Part shown: positions 18,831 to 26,663 of the stretch, piece by piece
Position numbering within the stretch: position 1 is the first letter of the stretch
Layout: every line of letters starts with the position of its first letter
Assembly (NCBI GenBank): GCA_964538455.1
Contig: CAZIDZ010000003.1
Location: 1-64,000, forward strand
From: JAZDLX01 sp964538455
GTDB lineage: Bacteria; Electryoneota; Electryoneia; Electryoneales; Electryoneaceae
DNA: 64,000 nucleotides
Reading direction: 5' to 3'
Made by a program: the position numbers and the translations under genes
The notes under the pieces: model-generated
Databases searched by the model: none
Told to the model about the DNA's origin: nothing
The model's input: the letters and a program-made list of their open reading frames with translations, nothing else

Positions 18831-20384
18831 ATGGATGGAAAGCTCGAAAGGCTTCGTGAGCAGAAAAAGAAGGCGCTCCAAGGGGGCGGGCAGAAACGGG
18901 TCGAAACTCAGCACGCGAAGGGAAAACTGACCGCGCGCGAACGGATCGATTTGCTGCTGGACCCCGGAACTTTCGAAGAATTGGACATGCTCGTCCGTCC
19001 GCGCAAGCCGGACAGCGATTTCCATCAAACCGAATACCTGGGTGACGGGGTCGTCACCGGTTACGGCAGGATCGGGGACAGGGTTGTGTTTGTTTTCAGC
19101 CAGGATTTCGGCATCATCGGAGGGACGCTTTCCGAAGCGCACGGAGCCAAGATCTGCAAAATCATGGACATGGCGATGAAGGTTGGGGCTCCGCTAATCG
19201 GCCTCAACGATTCCGGCGGCGCGCGGGTGCAGGAGGGGGTGGTCAGCCTCGGAGCCTACGCCGACATCTTCCTGCGAAACACCCTCGCCAGCGGCGTTAT
19301 CCCGCAAATCAGCGCGATCCTCGGCCCCTGTGCGGGCGGCGCTGTGTACAGCCCGGCGATCACAGACTTCGTGCTGATGACACGTGGCACTTCGTATATG
19401 TTCGTTACCGGGCCAAAGGTCGTAAAAACAGTCACTCACGAAGACGTCACCAGTGATGACCTGGGGGGAGCGGACGCCCATGCGGCAAAATCCGGTGTCG
19501 CCCATTTCGCCTGCAACGATGAAATGGAGACGATGCAGACCCTCCGCAAGCTGATCTCATACATCCCCCAGAACAACCTGGAAGATCCGCCCCTTGTCCC
19601 CACGGAAGATCCATCCAACAGGATGGACGCTGAACTGAACTCGATCGTGCCCGACAATCCGAACAAACCCTACGACATGAAGGAAATCATCCGCAGAGTC
19701 GTGGATGACAGGGATTTTTTTGAAGTGCACGCCGAGTGGGCGCAGAACATCATCGTCGGGTTCTCACGGCTTGGTGGGCGGAGTGTCGGCATCATCGCCA
19801 ACCAACCCTCCGTGCTCGCGGGAGTGCTCGACATCAGCAGCAGCCGCAAGGCCGCCCGCTTCATCCGCTTCTGTGACGCCTTCAACATCCCGATCATCAC
19901 CTTCGAAGACGTCCCCGGTTTTCTCCCCGGAACCGACCAGGAGTGGGGAGGGATCATCAGCAACGGCGCGAAGCTGCTCTACGCTTACTCCGAGGCGACA
20001 GTCCCCAAGATCACCGTGATCACGCGCAAGGCGTACGGCGGCGCGTACGACGTAATGAACAGCAAGCACATCCGCGGGGACATGAACTATGCCTGGCCGA
20101 CGGCCGAGATCGCCGTAATGGGGGCGGAGGGGGCGGTGGAGATCGTCTTCCGTAAAGAGATCGAGCAGATCAAGGACCCGGACCAGCAGCAGAAGAAAAT
20201 CCAGGAGTACATCGAACAGTATCGCGAGCAGTTTGCCAACCCCTACATCGCCGCCGCGCGGGGCTATGTGGACGAGGTGATCGAACCCGACCAGACCCGC
20301 CCGAAGCTGATCAACGCGCTGGCGATGCTCGACAGCAAGGTGGACAGCAACCCGAAGAAGAAACACGGCAACATCCCGCTCTGA
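18831..20384 (+). CDS. pccB: Acyl-CoA carboxylase carboxyltransferase subunit (propionyl-CoA type)
   Basis: This 517-residue biotin-dependent carboxyltransferase has the order of the PccB/MmdA family. It starts with KLERLREQKKKALQGGG and KLTARERIDLLLDPG, carries the GLNDSGGARVQEGV oxyanion region, and a second crotonase-fold half with FEDVPGFLPGTDQEWGGII and KAYGGAYDVM. The likely reaction is propionyl-CoA to methylmalonyl-CoA; methylmalonyl-CoA decarboxylase alpha subunits look alike. No biotin carboxylase or carrier subunit is adjacent. The ATG start is chosen over a TTG three codons upstream. A B12-dependent mutase lies 42 kb away, but its substrate residues do not match methylmalonyl-CoA. 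Confidence 0.88.
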   Translation: MDGKLERLREQKKKALQGGGQKRVETQHAKGKLTARERIDLLLDPGTFEELDMLVRPRKPDSDFHQTEYLGDGVVTGYGRIGDRVVFVFSQDFGIIGGTLSEAHGAKICKIMDMAMKVGAPLIGLNDSGGARVQEGVVSLGAYADIFLRNTLASGVIPQISAILGPCAGGAVYSPAITDFVLMTRGTSYMFVTGPKVVKTVTHEDVTSDDLGGADAHAAKSGVAHFACNDEMETMQTLRKLISYIPQNNLEDPPLVPTEDPSNRMDAELNSIVPDNPNKPYDMKEIIRRVVDDRDFFEVHAEWAQNIIVGFSRLGGRSVGIIANQPSVLAGVLDISSSRKAARFIRFCDAFNIPIITFEDVPGFLPGTDQEWGGIISNGAKLLYAYSEATVPKITVITRKAYGGAYDVMNSKHIRGDMNYAWPTAEIAVMGAEGAVEIVFRKEIEQIKDPDQQQKKIQEYIEQYREQFANPYIAAARGYVDEVIEPDQTRPKLINALAMLDSKVDSNPKKKHGNIPL

Positions 20385-20864
20385 TCCGTTCTATCGCTTC
20401 GAGAACTTCGCATTGCGATTTCCCGTGTATTCTTGATGAGCCATTCTTCGTCCCGAAAGGTATCGGTGTGGGGGATGGATTATCATTTATAATGCAGAGT
20501 TAAACGGCAGACGAATTCGCGTGCGACGCGAAGGAATTGAGAAGCAGGATTTCAAATTTCTTGCTCGAGCAATGGGTGGGAGACAGTGAATCAAGAAATG
20601 ATATCTTAAATATTAATAATTAATATGATATAATAGTATACAGGGCATGGAATTCCTTTTCACAATATATCATCAAGCAGAATATCACAATCACTATTGC
20701 AGTGTGGAAATGCACATTCCTTCACTAAAAGATTTAAGGGTATGTGGTAATTAGTGATTATAAGCAGTATTCCATACTGATGCTTCTGAGAGCAACAAGA
20801 AAAGATGCGCGGTGCTTAGGATCCGCACACCCTTTCATTGCGAGGAAATTGGAAAAAGGCTACA
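20385..20864. other. AT-rich non-coding interval
   Basis: A 480-bp stretch between the carboxylase and a lipoprotein gene carries no credible gene. From about 20600 to 20760 it is strikingly AT-rich against a GC-rich background, with a palindromic TATTAATAATTAATA (20611-20625) and a TATAAT (20629-20634). It could be a promoter/regulatory patch or the edge of acquired DNA. No terminal repeats or integrase remnants are seen. Confidence 0.5.
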
Positions 20865-22073
20865 TCAGTCGAAGTTCACTACATGCGTACCAATGATGTA
20901 TTCGTAGTCGATATAGCTATTGCATAGTCCACTCAGCGACCGCTTCATTTTCCAATTGTCATGAATGTGCCTTCCCCCGAACACCCAAAGATCGCTCGAA
21001 CTCCAGCCATGCGTGAGCTGATCGTACACCGCCTTCATCCAGGGATCTTCGAGAACATGGTGTCGGCTGTGATCGCGAACGGTCAACAGGTAGACGGACA
21101 TGTTCATAGTTCTCCTTGAAAATCCGGTGCAGATGGCAAAACCTCCATAGGTATCACGAAAGTGTTCGAACCCTTGGATATATTCATCGAGTGTCATTCC
21201 GTCCGGGCGTTTGTATTTGTCAGAATGATCCCGTAATTCCTTTACCACATCCCAACGGTCGATTTCGCCTTTTATCTCAATGTGGAAACTGTAGTTGCGG
21301 ACATGGCACCAGGAATATTCATAGGCATAGTACTCGGTGGTAGTGGCAAAAGAAAATTTGGTGCCAGGGCCATCGCGCCCGGACAGGTAAATGCCGCCAC
21401 CATCATGCGTGATTCCGCAGTTTCCAAAGGGACGTGCTTCGGCAAATCCCGTGAATACAAAGAGGGGAAGCCGCTCAAGACCAATGAGAAAACTGCACCA
21501 GTTGATCGTCGTATATCTTTCTGCGGATACAAAACTTGCTCCCTTGGCAAGAGTTGGTGCGTCGCCCAGTTTAGAAGCAATGATGTTGTAGAAATGAACG
21601 CTGGCTTCGCCGCCGTCCCAGTCCTCGTTGGCGTCGGTGAATTTCGGGTGGACGGTGCTGTCCTGTTCGAGGTAAGGTTCGATAGCCGGATAGGTGAGTG
21701 TACCGGTTCCGGACATCTCATCATCATCAGTCAGTGTCAAATGCATGGTTGATTCGTGGCAGTTGCCACCTTCGCCTGTGGGACGGTAGACGTCAATGGA
21801 CAATTCGTTTCCCGTGCGAGTTCCGTGAAAGGTGAAAAACTCGACATAGCCTGTGATCACGCCGTCGTTTTCGTACAGAACGACATCCTCGCACTCATCA
21901 GCCGATCCTTCGGATTCATTCTGCGGACTGAGCGTGAAGCTCCATGTGCCCTCAACGGAGCCATAGGTCTGTTCAGTGGTACCGGTGTTATCATTTTCGG
22001 TCGAACTACATGATAGGAATAGGGCGGCAATGGCAATGAAGGCAACAATGAGATAGGTACGCTTCCTGTTCAT
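20865..22073 (-). CDS. Orphan lipoprotein of unknown function
   Basis: The 402-residue protein starts with a lipoprotein signal (MNRKRTYLIVAFIAIAALFL, lipobox SC at Cys22). A Ser/Thr/Asn-rich linker leads to a lipocalin-like or beta-sandwich segment (GSVEGTWSFTLSP... NELSIDVYRP) at about 38-130. The C-terminal ~240 residues I do not recognise; they are rich in Trp, Tyr, His and Cys. Base composition is clearly lower in GC than neighbouring genes and it sits beside an AT-rich gap, which fits horizontal acquisition. It stands alone, with more than 200 bp on either side. Confidence 0.65.
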   Translation of the reverse strand: MNRKRTYLIVAFIAIAALFLSCSSTENDNTGTTEQTYGSVEGTWSFTLSPQNESEGSADECEDVVLYENDGVITGYVEFFTFHGTRTGNELSIDVYRPTGEGGNCHESTMHLTLTDDDEMSGTGTLTYPAIEPYLEQDSTVHPKFTDANEDWDGGEASVHFYNIIASKLGDAPTLAKGASFVSAERYTTINWCSFLIGLERLPLFVFTGFAEARPFGNCGITHDGGGIYLSGRDGPGTKFSFATTTEYYAYEYSWCHVRNYSFHIEIKGEIDRWDVVKELRDHSDKYKRPDGMTLDEYIQGFEHFRDTYGGFAICTGFSRRTMNMSVYLLTVRDHSRHHVLEDPWMKAVYDQLTHGWSSSDLWVFGGRHIHDNWKMKRSLSGLCNSYIDYEYIIGTHVVNFD

Positions 22074-22282
22074 GTTTCCCCCCGATTTGGTAGGATCACA
22101 GGCCAGGGCGACAAGGATCGTGGGGGGCTCGGGATCGCTGGTTGCTCTGATCCCGCGAAGTGTGTCTTTCAGGGTGCACTACACCGTAAGCTAAGAAATG
22201 TAAGTAAAGCGATCAGGAAGAAAAAGAAGGTAGAGTAGAACAGCTAATTCCAAACCCTCACAGCTGTCCCGCGGTTGAAATC

Positions 22283-22732
22283 TTAAAGGGTGTGCTTTTT
22301 TGCGTAGAGCTCGAGCACTTCCCGATGATCGAAGGCGATCTGATCGGGGAGGTCGTCCAGCGCGTAAACCTTGGCCCGTTCGGCGTCATCTCCGGCGTTC
22401 AATTCGCCCGCGCCGTCGGCGGTAAAGACGACCGTCACCGTATGAAAACGGGGGTCGCGGCCCGGATTTGACCGCACGGTGAAGAGGGCCAAGTTCTGCA
22501 GGTCCAGCCCGGTCTCTTCCTTCATTTCGCGCCGCGCGCCGTCCTCGGCCGACTCGCCGTATTCCATGAAGCCGCCTGGGATTGCCCATCCCGGAGGCGG
22601 ATTCTTGCGTTCGATCAGTACCACTCCACCCCGGTACCTGATGAGCACATCCACTGTCGGGAAGGGATTGCGGAAGCGGGTGATCTCCTTGCCGCAATGC
22701 GGGCAAACGAGATGAGTGGGGAGGTTTGCCAT
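22283..22732 (-). CDS. NUDIX hydrolase with N-terminal zinc-ribbon motif
   Basis: The 149-residue protein holds a complete Nudix box starting GGFMEYGESAEDGARREM and ending KEETGL (about residues 53-76), so it should hydrolyse a nucleoside diphosphate linked to another group. The N-terminal CPHCGKEI is half of a zinc-ribbon-like site, but no second Cys pair is present. An AGGA lies 9 nt before the ATG. It is the last gene of an HU/IHF - selenoprotein - NUDIX run, 23 bp after the selenoprotein stop. ADP-ribose pyrophosphatase activity is a common one in this subgroup; the actual substrate is unknown. Confidence 0.88.
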   Translation of the reverse strand: MANLPTHLVCPHCGKEITRFRNPFPTVDVLIRYRGGVVLIERKNPPPGWAIPGGFMEYGESAEDGARREMKEETGLDLQNLALFTVRSNPGRDPRFHTVTVVFTADGAGELNAGDDAERAKVYALDDLPDQIAFDHREVLELYAKKHTL

Positions 22733-22755
22733 GGCGTTGATCCTGGAAAGGCGGG

Positions 22756-22986
22756 TTAGCTGGCGGCGCGTCTTGCCGCTTCGATCACCTCGCCGTTGGT
22801 CGGAAAGCGTCCGCTCTGATGCTTGGAAAACAGCAGTTCCCCCCCCAAATAGACGTCAAAAACGCCGCCGGAACTCTTGACGAATTCAATCCGGGAGTCG
22901 GGAAATGTCTGCTTCAGGTCGTCCGCCAGACTGGCGGCTCTCGGGTGGTAGTTTCAAACCACACAATATTCGATCTGGAATTCCAT
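22756..22986 (-). CDS. SelW/Rdx-family selenoprotein with in-frame UGA (Sec11)
   Basis: Reading through a TGA at 22954-22956 gives a 76-residue protein that starts MEFQIEYCVVU and then matches the SelT/SelW/SelH (Rdx) family: NYHPRAASLADDL, SSGGVFDVYLGG, LLFSKHQSGRFP. In family members the redox motif is CxxU or CxxC; here the TGA falls exactly on the second redox position. Rdx proteins have a thioredoxin-like fold and are thought to act in thiol redox reactions. A GGGAAGG lies about 8 nt before the ATG, the gene begins 4 bp after the HU stop, and the frame closes with TAA 23 bp before the NUDIX gene. A hairpin suited to a bacterial SECIS follows the UGA. Selenocysteine genes (selA-D) are not in the window. 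Confidence 0.9.
22923..22937 (-). promoter_or_regulatory. Candidate bacterial SECIS hairpin after the Sec codon
   Basis: On the - strand, 16 nt after the UGA, CCGCCA-GUC-UGGCGG forms a 6-bp perfect stem with a 3-nt loop (5 bp with a 5-nt loop if the A-U pair opens). The apical loop begins about 22 nt from the UGA and has a G in its first two positions, both as expected for bacterial SECIS elements that recruit SelB. It lies within the coding sequence of the SelW-like gene. Confidence 0.65.
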
Positions 22987-22990
22987 TGCT

Positions 22991-23362
22991 TTAGCCTTCC
23001 CCGGTCGTCTCGGTGCCATCCGGCCCTTCGGTCTGTTGCAGCTCGTTCAAGGGCACCTGCAACGCTTCCTTGATTCGTCTGCCTGGGCGGAAATGGGTTT
23101 TGCGGCGGGCGGGGATATAGATTTCCTCTCCGGGGCGGCGAGGGTTCCGTGCCTTCGGTTTTGGGGCGGTGTTCTTCACCTGAAGTACGCCAAAATCACG
23201 GATCTCGATCCGGCATTCGCCAGGCGTATTCACAATCATTTCGCGCATCGCGGCGAAGGTGGCGTCCACGATCGAGGCAACCAGCTTCGGATCCACCCCC
23301 GCGCTCGCAGCGGTCTTGTCGACAATGTCGCGTTTGATGTACGTGCGCACACGATCACTCAT
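22991..23362 (-). CDS. HU/IHF-family DNA-binding protein
   Basis: The 123-residue protein has the histone-like fold: KRDIVDKTAASAGVDPKLV, a dimerisation helix, then GECRIEIRDFGVLQVKNTAPKPKARNPRR, which spans the DNA-contacting arm with its RNP (ARNPRRPGE) signature. A charged tail of about 30 residues after residue 95 is longer than in E. coli HU. The ATG is preceded by GAGG six nt upstream; a longer frame from 23392 is not favoured. It heads the operon with the SelW-like selenoprotein (4-bp gap) and NUDIX genes. Confidence 0.88.
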   Translation of the reverse strand: MSDRVRTYIKRDIVDKTAASAGVDPKLVASIVDATFAAMREMIVNTPGECRIEIRDFGVLQVKNTAPKPKARNPRRPGEEIYIPARRKTHFRPGRRIKEALQVPLNELQQTEGPDGTETTGEG

Positions 23363-23538
23363 CCCTGACCTCGTAGCAATTAGGATTGTCAAACTTCTGC
23401 TAAGCTAGAGAATTCAACAGGCTAAGTAAAGCGTTCCGCCTACTTGATGGGAGGAGAAAAGGGAGAAGGGGATACGGGCGGTTGCCGGGGGAGCGTGGTG
23501 CTCGTACCTTGTGCGGAAACCTATCGGCAGGAGAAAAC

Positions 23539-24801
23539 ATGTCGATCCCACCTCTGATTCTCTTCGAAGATCCCGGCTGGCGGCGTTTCGGCCCGGTGGC
23601 GCATCTCCGCCCGGTCTGGGACTTGAGATTCGGCTTGCAGACTCTGGGCGAACGCGTGGCATCGCTACTCGACTGCACCCCGCGTGCGCGGATCACCCGG
23701 GCTTCGATCGCCCGTGTCCTGGGGGAGGAGGCGACGGGGAACCTTCCCGAGGAGGGTAATGTTTTCCTTGTGAATGGGCGTTTTGCCGGGACGCCGTTTG
23801 CCGAGGGGCTCGAACCTGGCTGTCCCGCAACACTGTGGACCGATGGGCCGGATGTTGCCGCTGCGCGTCTGCCTGTGGAAGTCGCGAAAAAATGGTTTTC
23901 GCAACCGGTGCATGATCCCAAGGAGTACACGGCACAGTCTCTGCTTGCGATCTGGAACACTGTGTCGCCCGCGCCGGAGGTTCGGATCCTCGAGGCGGCG
24001 GGCAGCCTTGTCTGGTGGCCGTGGGACCTGCTCGAGCGCCAGACCGAGGCGGTCGAGCAGCAGCTCTCGAAGCGCGGTTCCGGAATCCACGGAAAAGTTG
24101 ATAAACGTGCCTACCCGGTAAACAAATCGCAGATTTTCGTCGCGAAAAGCGCTGTAGTTGGTCCCGGGGCCGTGCTCGACGCCCGCGAAGGACCGATTCT
24201 TCTCGATGAGCAGGTCGAGATTCTACCCGGCGCGATCGTGATCGGTCCGGTAGCGCTCGGAAAGGGCACGAAAATCAAGGCCGGGGCGAAGCTGTACGGG
24301 CCTGTGGTGGCGGGACCGCGGTGCAAGCTCGGCGGGGAAATCGAAGGCTCGCTGATCCAGGGGTACTCGAACAAACAGCATGAAGGCTTCCTCGGTCACG
24401 CCGTGCTCGGCGAATGGGTCAACCTCGGGGCGGACACCAACAACAGCGATCTGAAGAATAACTATTCCAACGTCAGCGTTCGGATCGACGGGGAACAGAT
24501 CGACACCGGCAGGCTCTTTTTTGGCGGCGTGATCGGGGATCACGTCAAAACCGCGATCAACACTCAGCTGAATACCGGCACAGTGATCGGCGTCGGGAGC
24601 AATGTATTCGGAGCCGGTTTCCCGCCGAAGGAGATCGGCGCGTTCCGCTGGGGCGGCGCGGACGGATTCGAATACTACGATTTCGACCGCTTCATCGAAA
24701 CCGCCAGGCGTGTGATGGAACGCCGCGACGTTGCGCTCAGCGGCGAGATGGTCGAGCTGCTCAGAAGCCTTCATGCCGAGGCGCTCGATGGACGGTTGTG
24801 A
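23539..24801 (+). CDS. GlmU-like sugar nucleotidyltransferase/acetyltransferase, alternative bacterial type
   Basis: This 420-residue protein begins ILFEDPGWRRFGPVAHLRPV, a substitute for the usual GlmU LAAGxGTRM loop that is seen in the alternative GlmU-like family of Bacteroidota and relatives. The second half is a left-handed beta-helix of hexapeptide repeats (VVGPGAVLDAREGPILLDE, GKGTKIKAGAKLYGPVVAG, VNLGADTNNSDLKNNY), the acetyltransferase fold. It probably acts in UDP-GlcNAc synthesis, though the substrate is unproven for this family. An AGGAG precedes the ATG; a frame from 23482 adds non-homologous residues. The next gene is about 110 bp away. Confidence 0.82.
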   Translation: MSIPPLILFEDPGWRRFGPVAHLRPVWDLRFGLQTLGERVASLLDCTPRARITRASIARVLGEEATGNLPEEGNVFLVNGRFAGTPFAEGLEPGCPATLWTDGPDVAAARLPVEVAKKWFSQPVHDPKEYTAQSLLAIWNTVSPAPEVRILEAAGSLVWWPWDLLERQTEAVEQQLSKRGSGIHGKVDKRAYPVNKSQIFVAKSAVVGPGAVLDAREGPILLDEQVEILPGAIVIGPVALGKGTKIKAGAKLYGPVVAGPRCKLGGEIEGSLIQGYSNKQHEGFLGHAVLGEWVNLGADTNNSDLKNNYSNVSVRIDGEQIDTGRLFFGGVIGDHVKTAINTQLNTGTVIGVGSNVFGAGFPPKEIGAFRWGGADGFEYYDFDRFIETARRVMERRDVALSGEMVELLRSLHAEALDGRL

Positions 24802-24912
24802 CGGAAGTCAGAGTAGTCCCCAGGTTGTCACTCGTTGAGAACAGGGCTCGCGCGGAAGACGTGGTCCTGTGCTGGCATTTGAAATCGGATGAACTCCCCG
24901 CAGAGGAACTAG

Positions 24913-26145
24913 ATGCTGAAAAAGTTGAAGTTAACTCATTGGATCTTCATCGGAATCGTAGCCGGAATCCTCGCCGGTAAGCTGATCGGCCCGCCCGTAC
25001 AGGTGATCGCGGATCCATTGGGTCAGATCTTCCTCCGGCTGCTGAAAATGATCATTGTACCGTTGATTCTCTCCTCGATCACCTACGGTGTGCTCGGTGT
25101 GGGGGACACCCGGAATCTGGGACGGTTGGGTGGAAAGACGCTGCTGTATTACATGTTCACCAGCACCGTCGCAATCCTCACCGGTCTGCTGCTCGTCAAT
25201 CTTTTTGCGCCGGGAGTTGGCAGCGCCCTCGTGCTCCATAAAACGCCGGTCCTCGAGAACGTCGACGCCAATGAAATCTGGCGCATTTTCCTGCGGATGA
25301 TCCCGGAGAATCCTGTTCAGGCGATGGTTCGGGGGGACATGCTCGCCGTCATCTTTTTCAGCATCCTGTTCGGCATCTTCGCCACCCGCCTCCCGGAACG
25401 CGGACGGCTGTTCTTCACCGAGTTTTTCGAACATTTCTTTGAGGTGATGATGAAAATGACTCGCTTCATCATCACTTTCGCGCCGATCGGCATCTTTGGC
25501 CTGATCGCGTCGATCGTCGCGCAAACCGGCTTTTCAGCGTTCGCCTCGCTGCTCAAATTCTTCCTCGTCGTCGTCGCCGCGCTGTTGATTCACGCCTCGA
25601 TCACACTGCCGTTGCTGCTGCGGTTGGCCGGAAGGATCCCGCACCCCTTCCGCCATCTGCGCGCCATGACCGAAGCGTTGCTCACTGCGTTTTCCACCGC
25701 CTCATCGAACGCCACGCTGCCGGTGACGATGCGCTGCGTGGAGGAGAACTCTGGCGTTTCGAATCGCACAACGTCCTTCGTGCTTCCGCTCGGCGCGACA
25801 ATCAACATGGACGGAACCGCGTTGTACGAGTGTGTCGTGGCGATCTTCATCGCTCAGGTCTATGGCATTCATTTGAATTTTTTACAACAGTTTATCATCG
25901 TATTCACAGCGTTGCTGACCTCCATCGGAGTTGCTGGAGTGCCGATGGCCAGCCTGGTCGCGATCGCGATCATCTTGAAAGCTGTGGGACTGCCGCTGGA
26001 AGGAATCGGTCTGATCATGGTTACCGACCGCATCCTGGACATGATGCGGACCACCGTCAACGTCTGGTCCGATTCAGTGGGGGCGGTGGTCATTGCGCGC
26101 AGCGAAGGGGAAACGACGACCCTGTTGAATGATTTAACAGATTGA
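24913..26145 (+). CDS. Dicarboxylate/amino acid:cation symporter (DAACS family)
   Basis: A 410-residue integral membrane protein with about eight hydrophobic helices and two hairpins. Family marks are the LLKMIIVPLILSSITYGV helix, the AFSTASSNATLPVT serine-rich hairpin, the LPLGATINMDGTALYE helix with NMDGT, and AGVPMASLVAIAII. Relatives (GltP, GltT, DctA) couple uptake of glutamate, aspartate or C4-dicarboxylates to Na+ or H+. An AGAGGAA precedes the ATG. It appears monocistronic. Confidence 0.93.
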   Translation: MLKKLKLTHWIFIGIVAGILAGKLIGPPVQVIADPLGQIFLRLLKMIIVPLILSSITYGVLGVGDTRNLGRLGGKTLLYYMFTSTVAILTGLLLVNLFAPGVGSALVLHKTPVLENVDANEIWRIFLRMIPENPVQAMVRGDMLAVIFFSILFGIFATRLPERGRLFFTEFFEHFFEVMMKMTRFIITFAPIGIFGLIASIVAQTGFSAFASLLKFFLVVVAALLIHASITLPLLLRLAGRIPHPFRHLRAMTEALLTAFSTASSNATLPVTMRCVEENSGVSNRTTSFVLPLGATINMDGTALYECVVAIFIAQVYGIHLNFLQQFIIVFTALLTSIGVAGVPMASLVAIAIILKAVGLPLEGIGLIMVTDRILDMMRTTVNVWSDSVGAVVIARSEGETTTLLNDLTD

Positions 26146-26663
26146 ATCTAGGAAGTTTAGCTGCCTTCCATTGCTGTATTATCTCCTCATTTCTTCGATC
26201 TGCTTTCGGATATAAATCGGCTCTGGCGATCTCGCTGCCGCTCCCGATAGGGCCGCCGTCAATTCAACTCGCAAGGCAGGGGTCTGAATGTCCGCGAGTG
26301 AGGAGGCCGCCCCTCTCCAGCCATTGCTGCCGAATTTTCGGCGGCGTCTTTGCAATACTTCAAGTGCATGGTCTTTTTTCTGGCCCCAGGATCGAGCAAA
26401 ACCCTCTGTTTCTCAGGAAAACTTGAAGCGCCTGCTTCAGGTTATAGAAGAGTCTAACTCTTTTATTATCAATCCCTATCGTTGTACTCCCAGCTGAGTA
26501 TGCCCGGATTTCTCGCGTTGAAGAGGCAGGATAGTTAAAGTCATCCCTTCAAGAATCCGATAAGAAGTAAGGAAGGATTCCACAAGAACGTCGCCGTTGT
26601 ACCTCCCCAGGCCTCGGCGACGCCCAGGGTTTGAATCCCTGAAACCGACCGTAGGAGGAGCAC
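26146..26663 (+). other. Flagellin upstream region, no gene seen
   Basis: About 520 bp between the symporter and the first flagellin have lower GC and no supported gene; the open frames here lack ribosome sites and recognisable composition. The last 130 bp contain the sigma-28-like promoter described separately. No obvious terminator for the symporter is visible. Confidence 0.5.
26536..26563 (+). promoter_or_regulatory. Sigma-28 (FliA)-type promoter of the first flagellin
   Basis: TAAA (26536-26539) and TCCGATAA (26556-26563) are separated by 16 nt. The consensus is TAAA-N15-GCCGATAA, so the -10 matches at 7 of 8 positions and spacing is off by one. It lies 100 bp before the flagellin ATG, which is normal for a class 3 flagellar promoter with a leader. 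Confidence 0.7.

Noticed and set aside
22954..22956. Reading the TGA in the SelW-like gene as a nonsense mutation or pseudogene
   Set aside because: The TGA falls exactly on the known Sec position, the frame is intact on both sides, family motifs continue to the stop, and a SECIS-like hairpin follows. Sequencing error remains a small possibility.
24798..24980. 60-codon frame between the GlmU-like gene and the symporter
   Set aside because: Starts within the GlmU-like stop, runs into the symporter start and has no family-like or conserved-looking segment; the symporter start has its own ribosome site.
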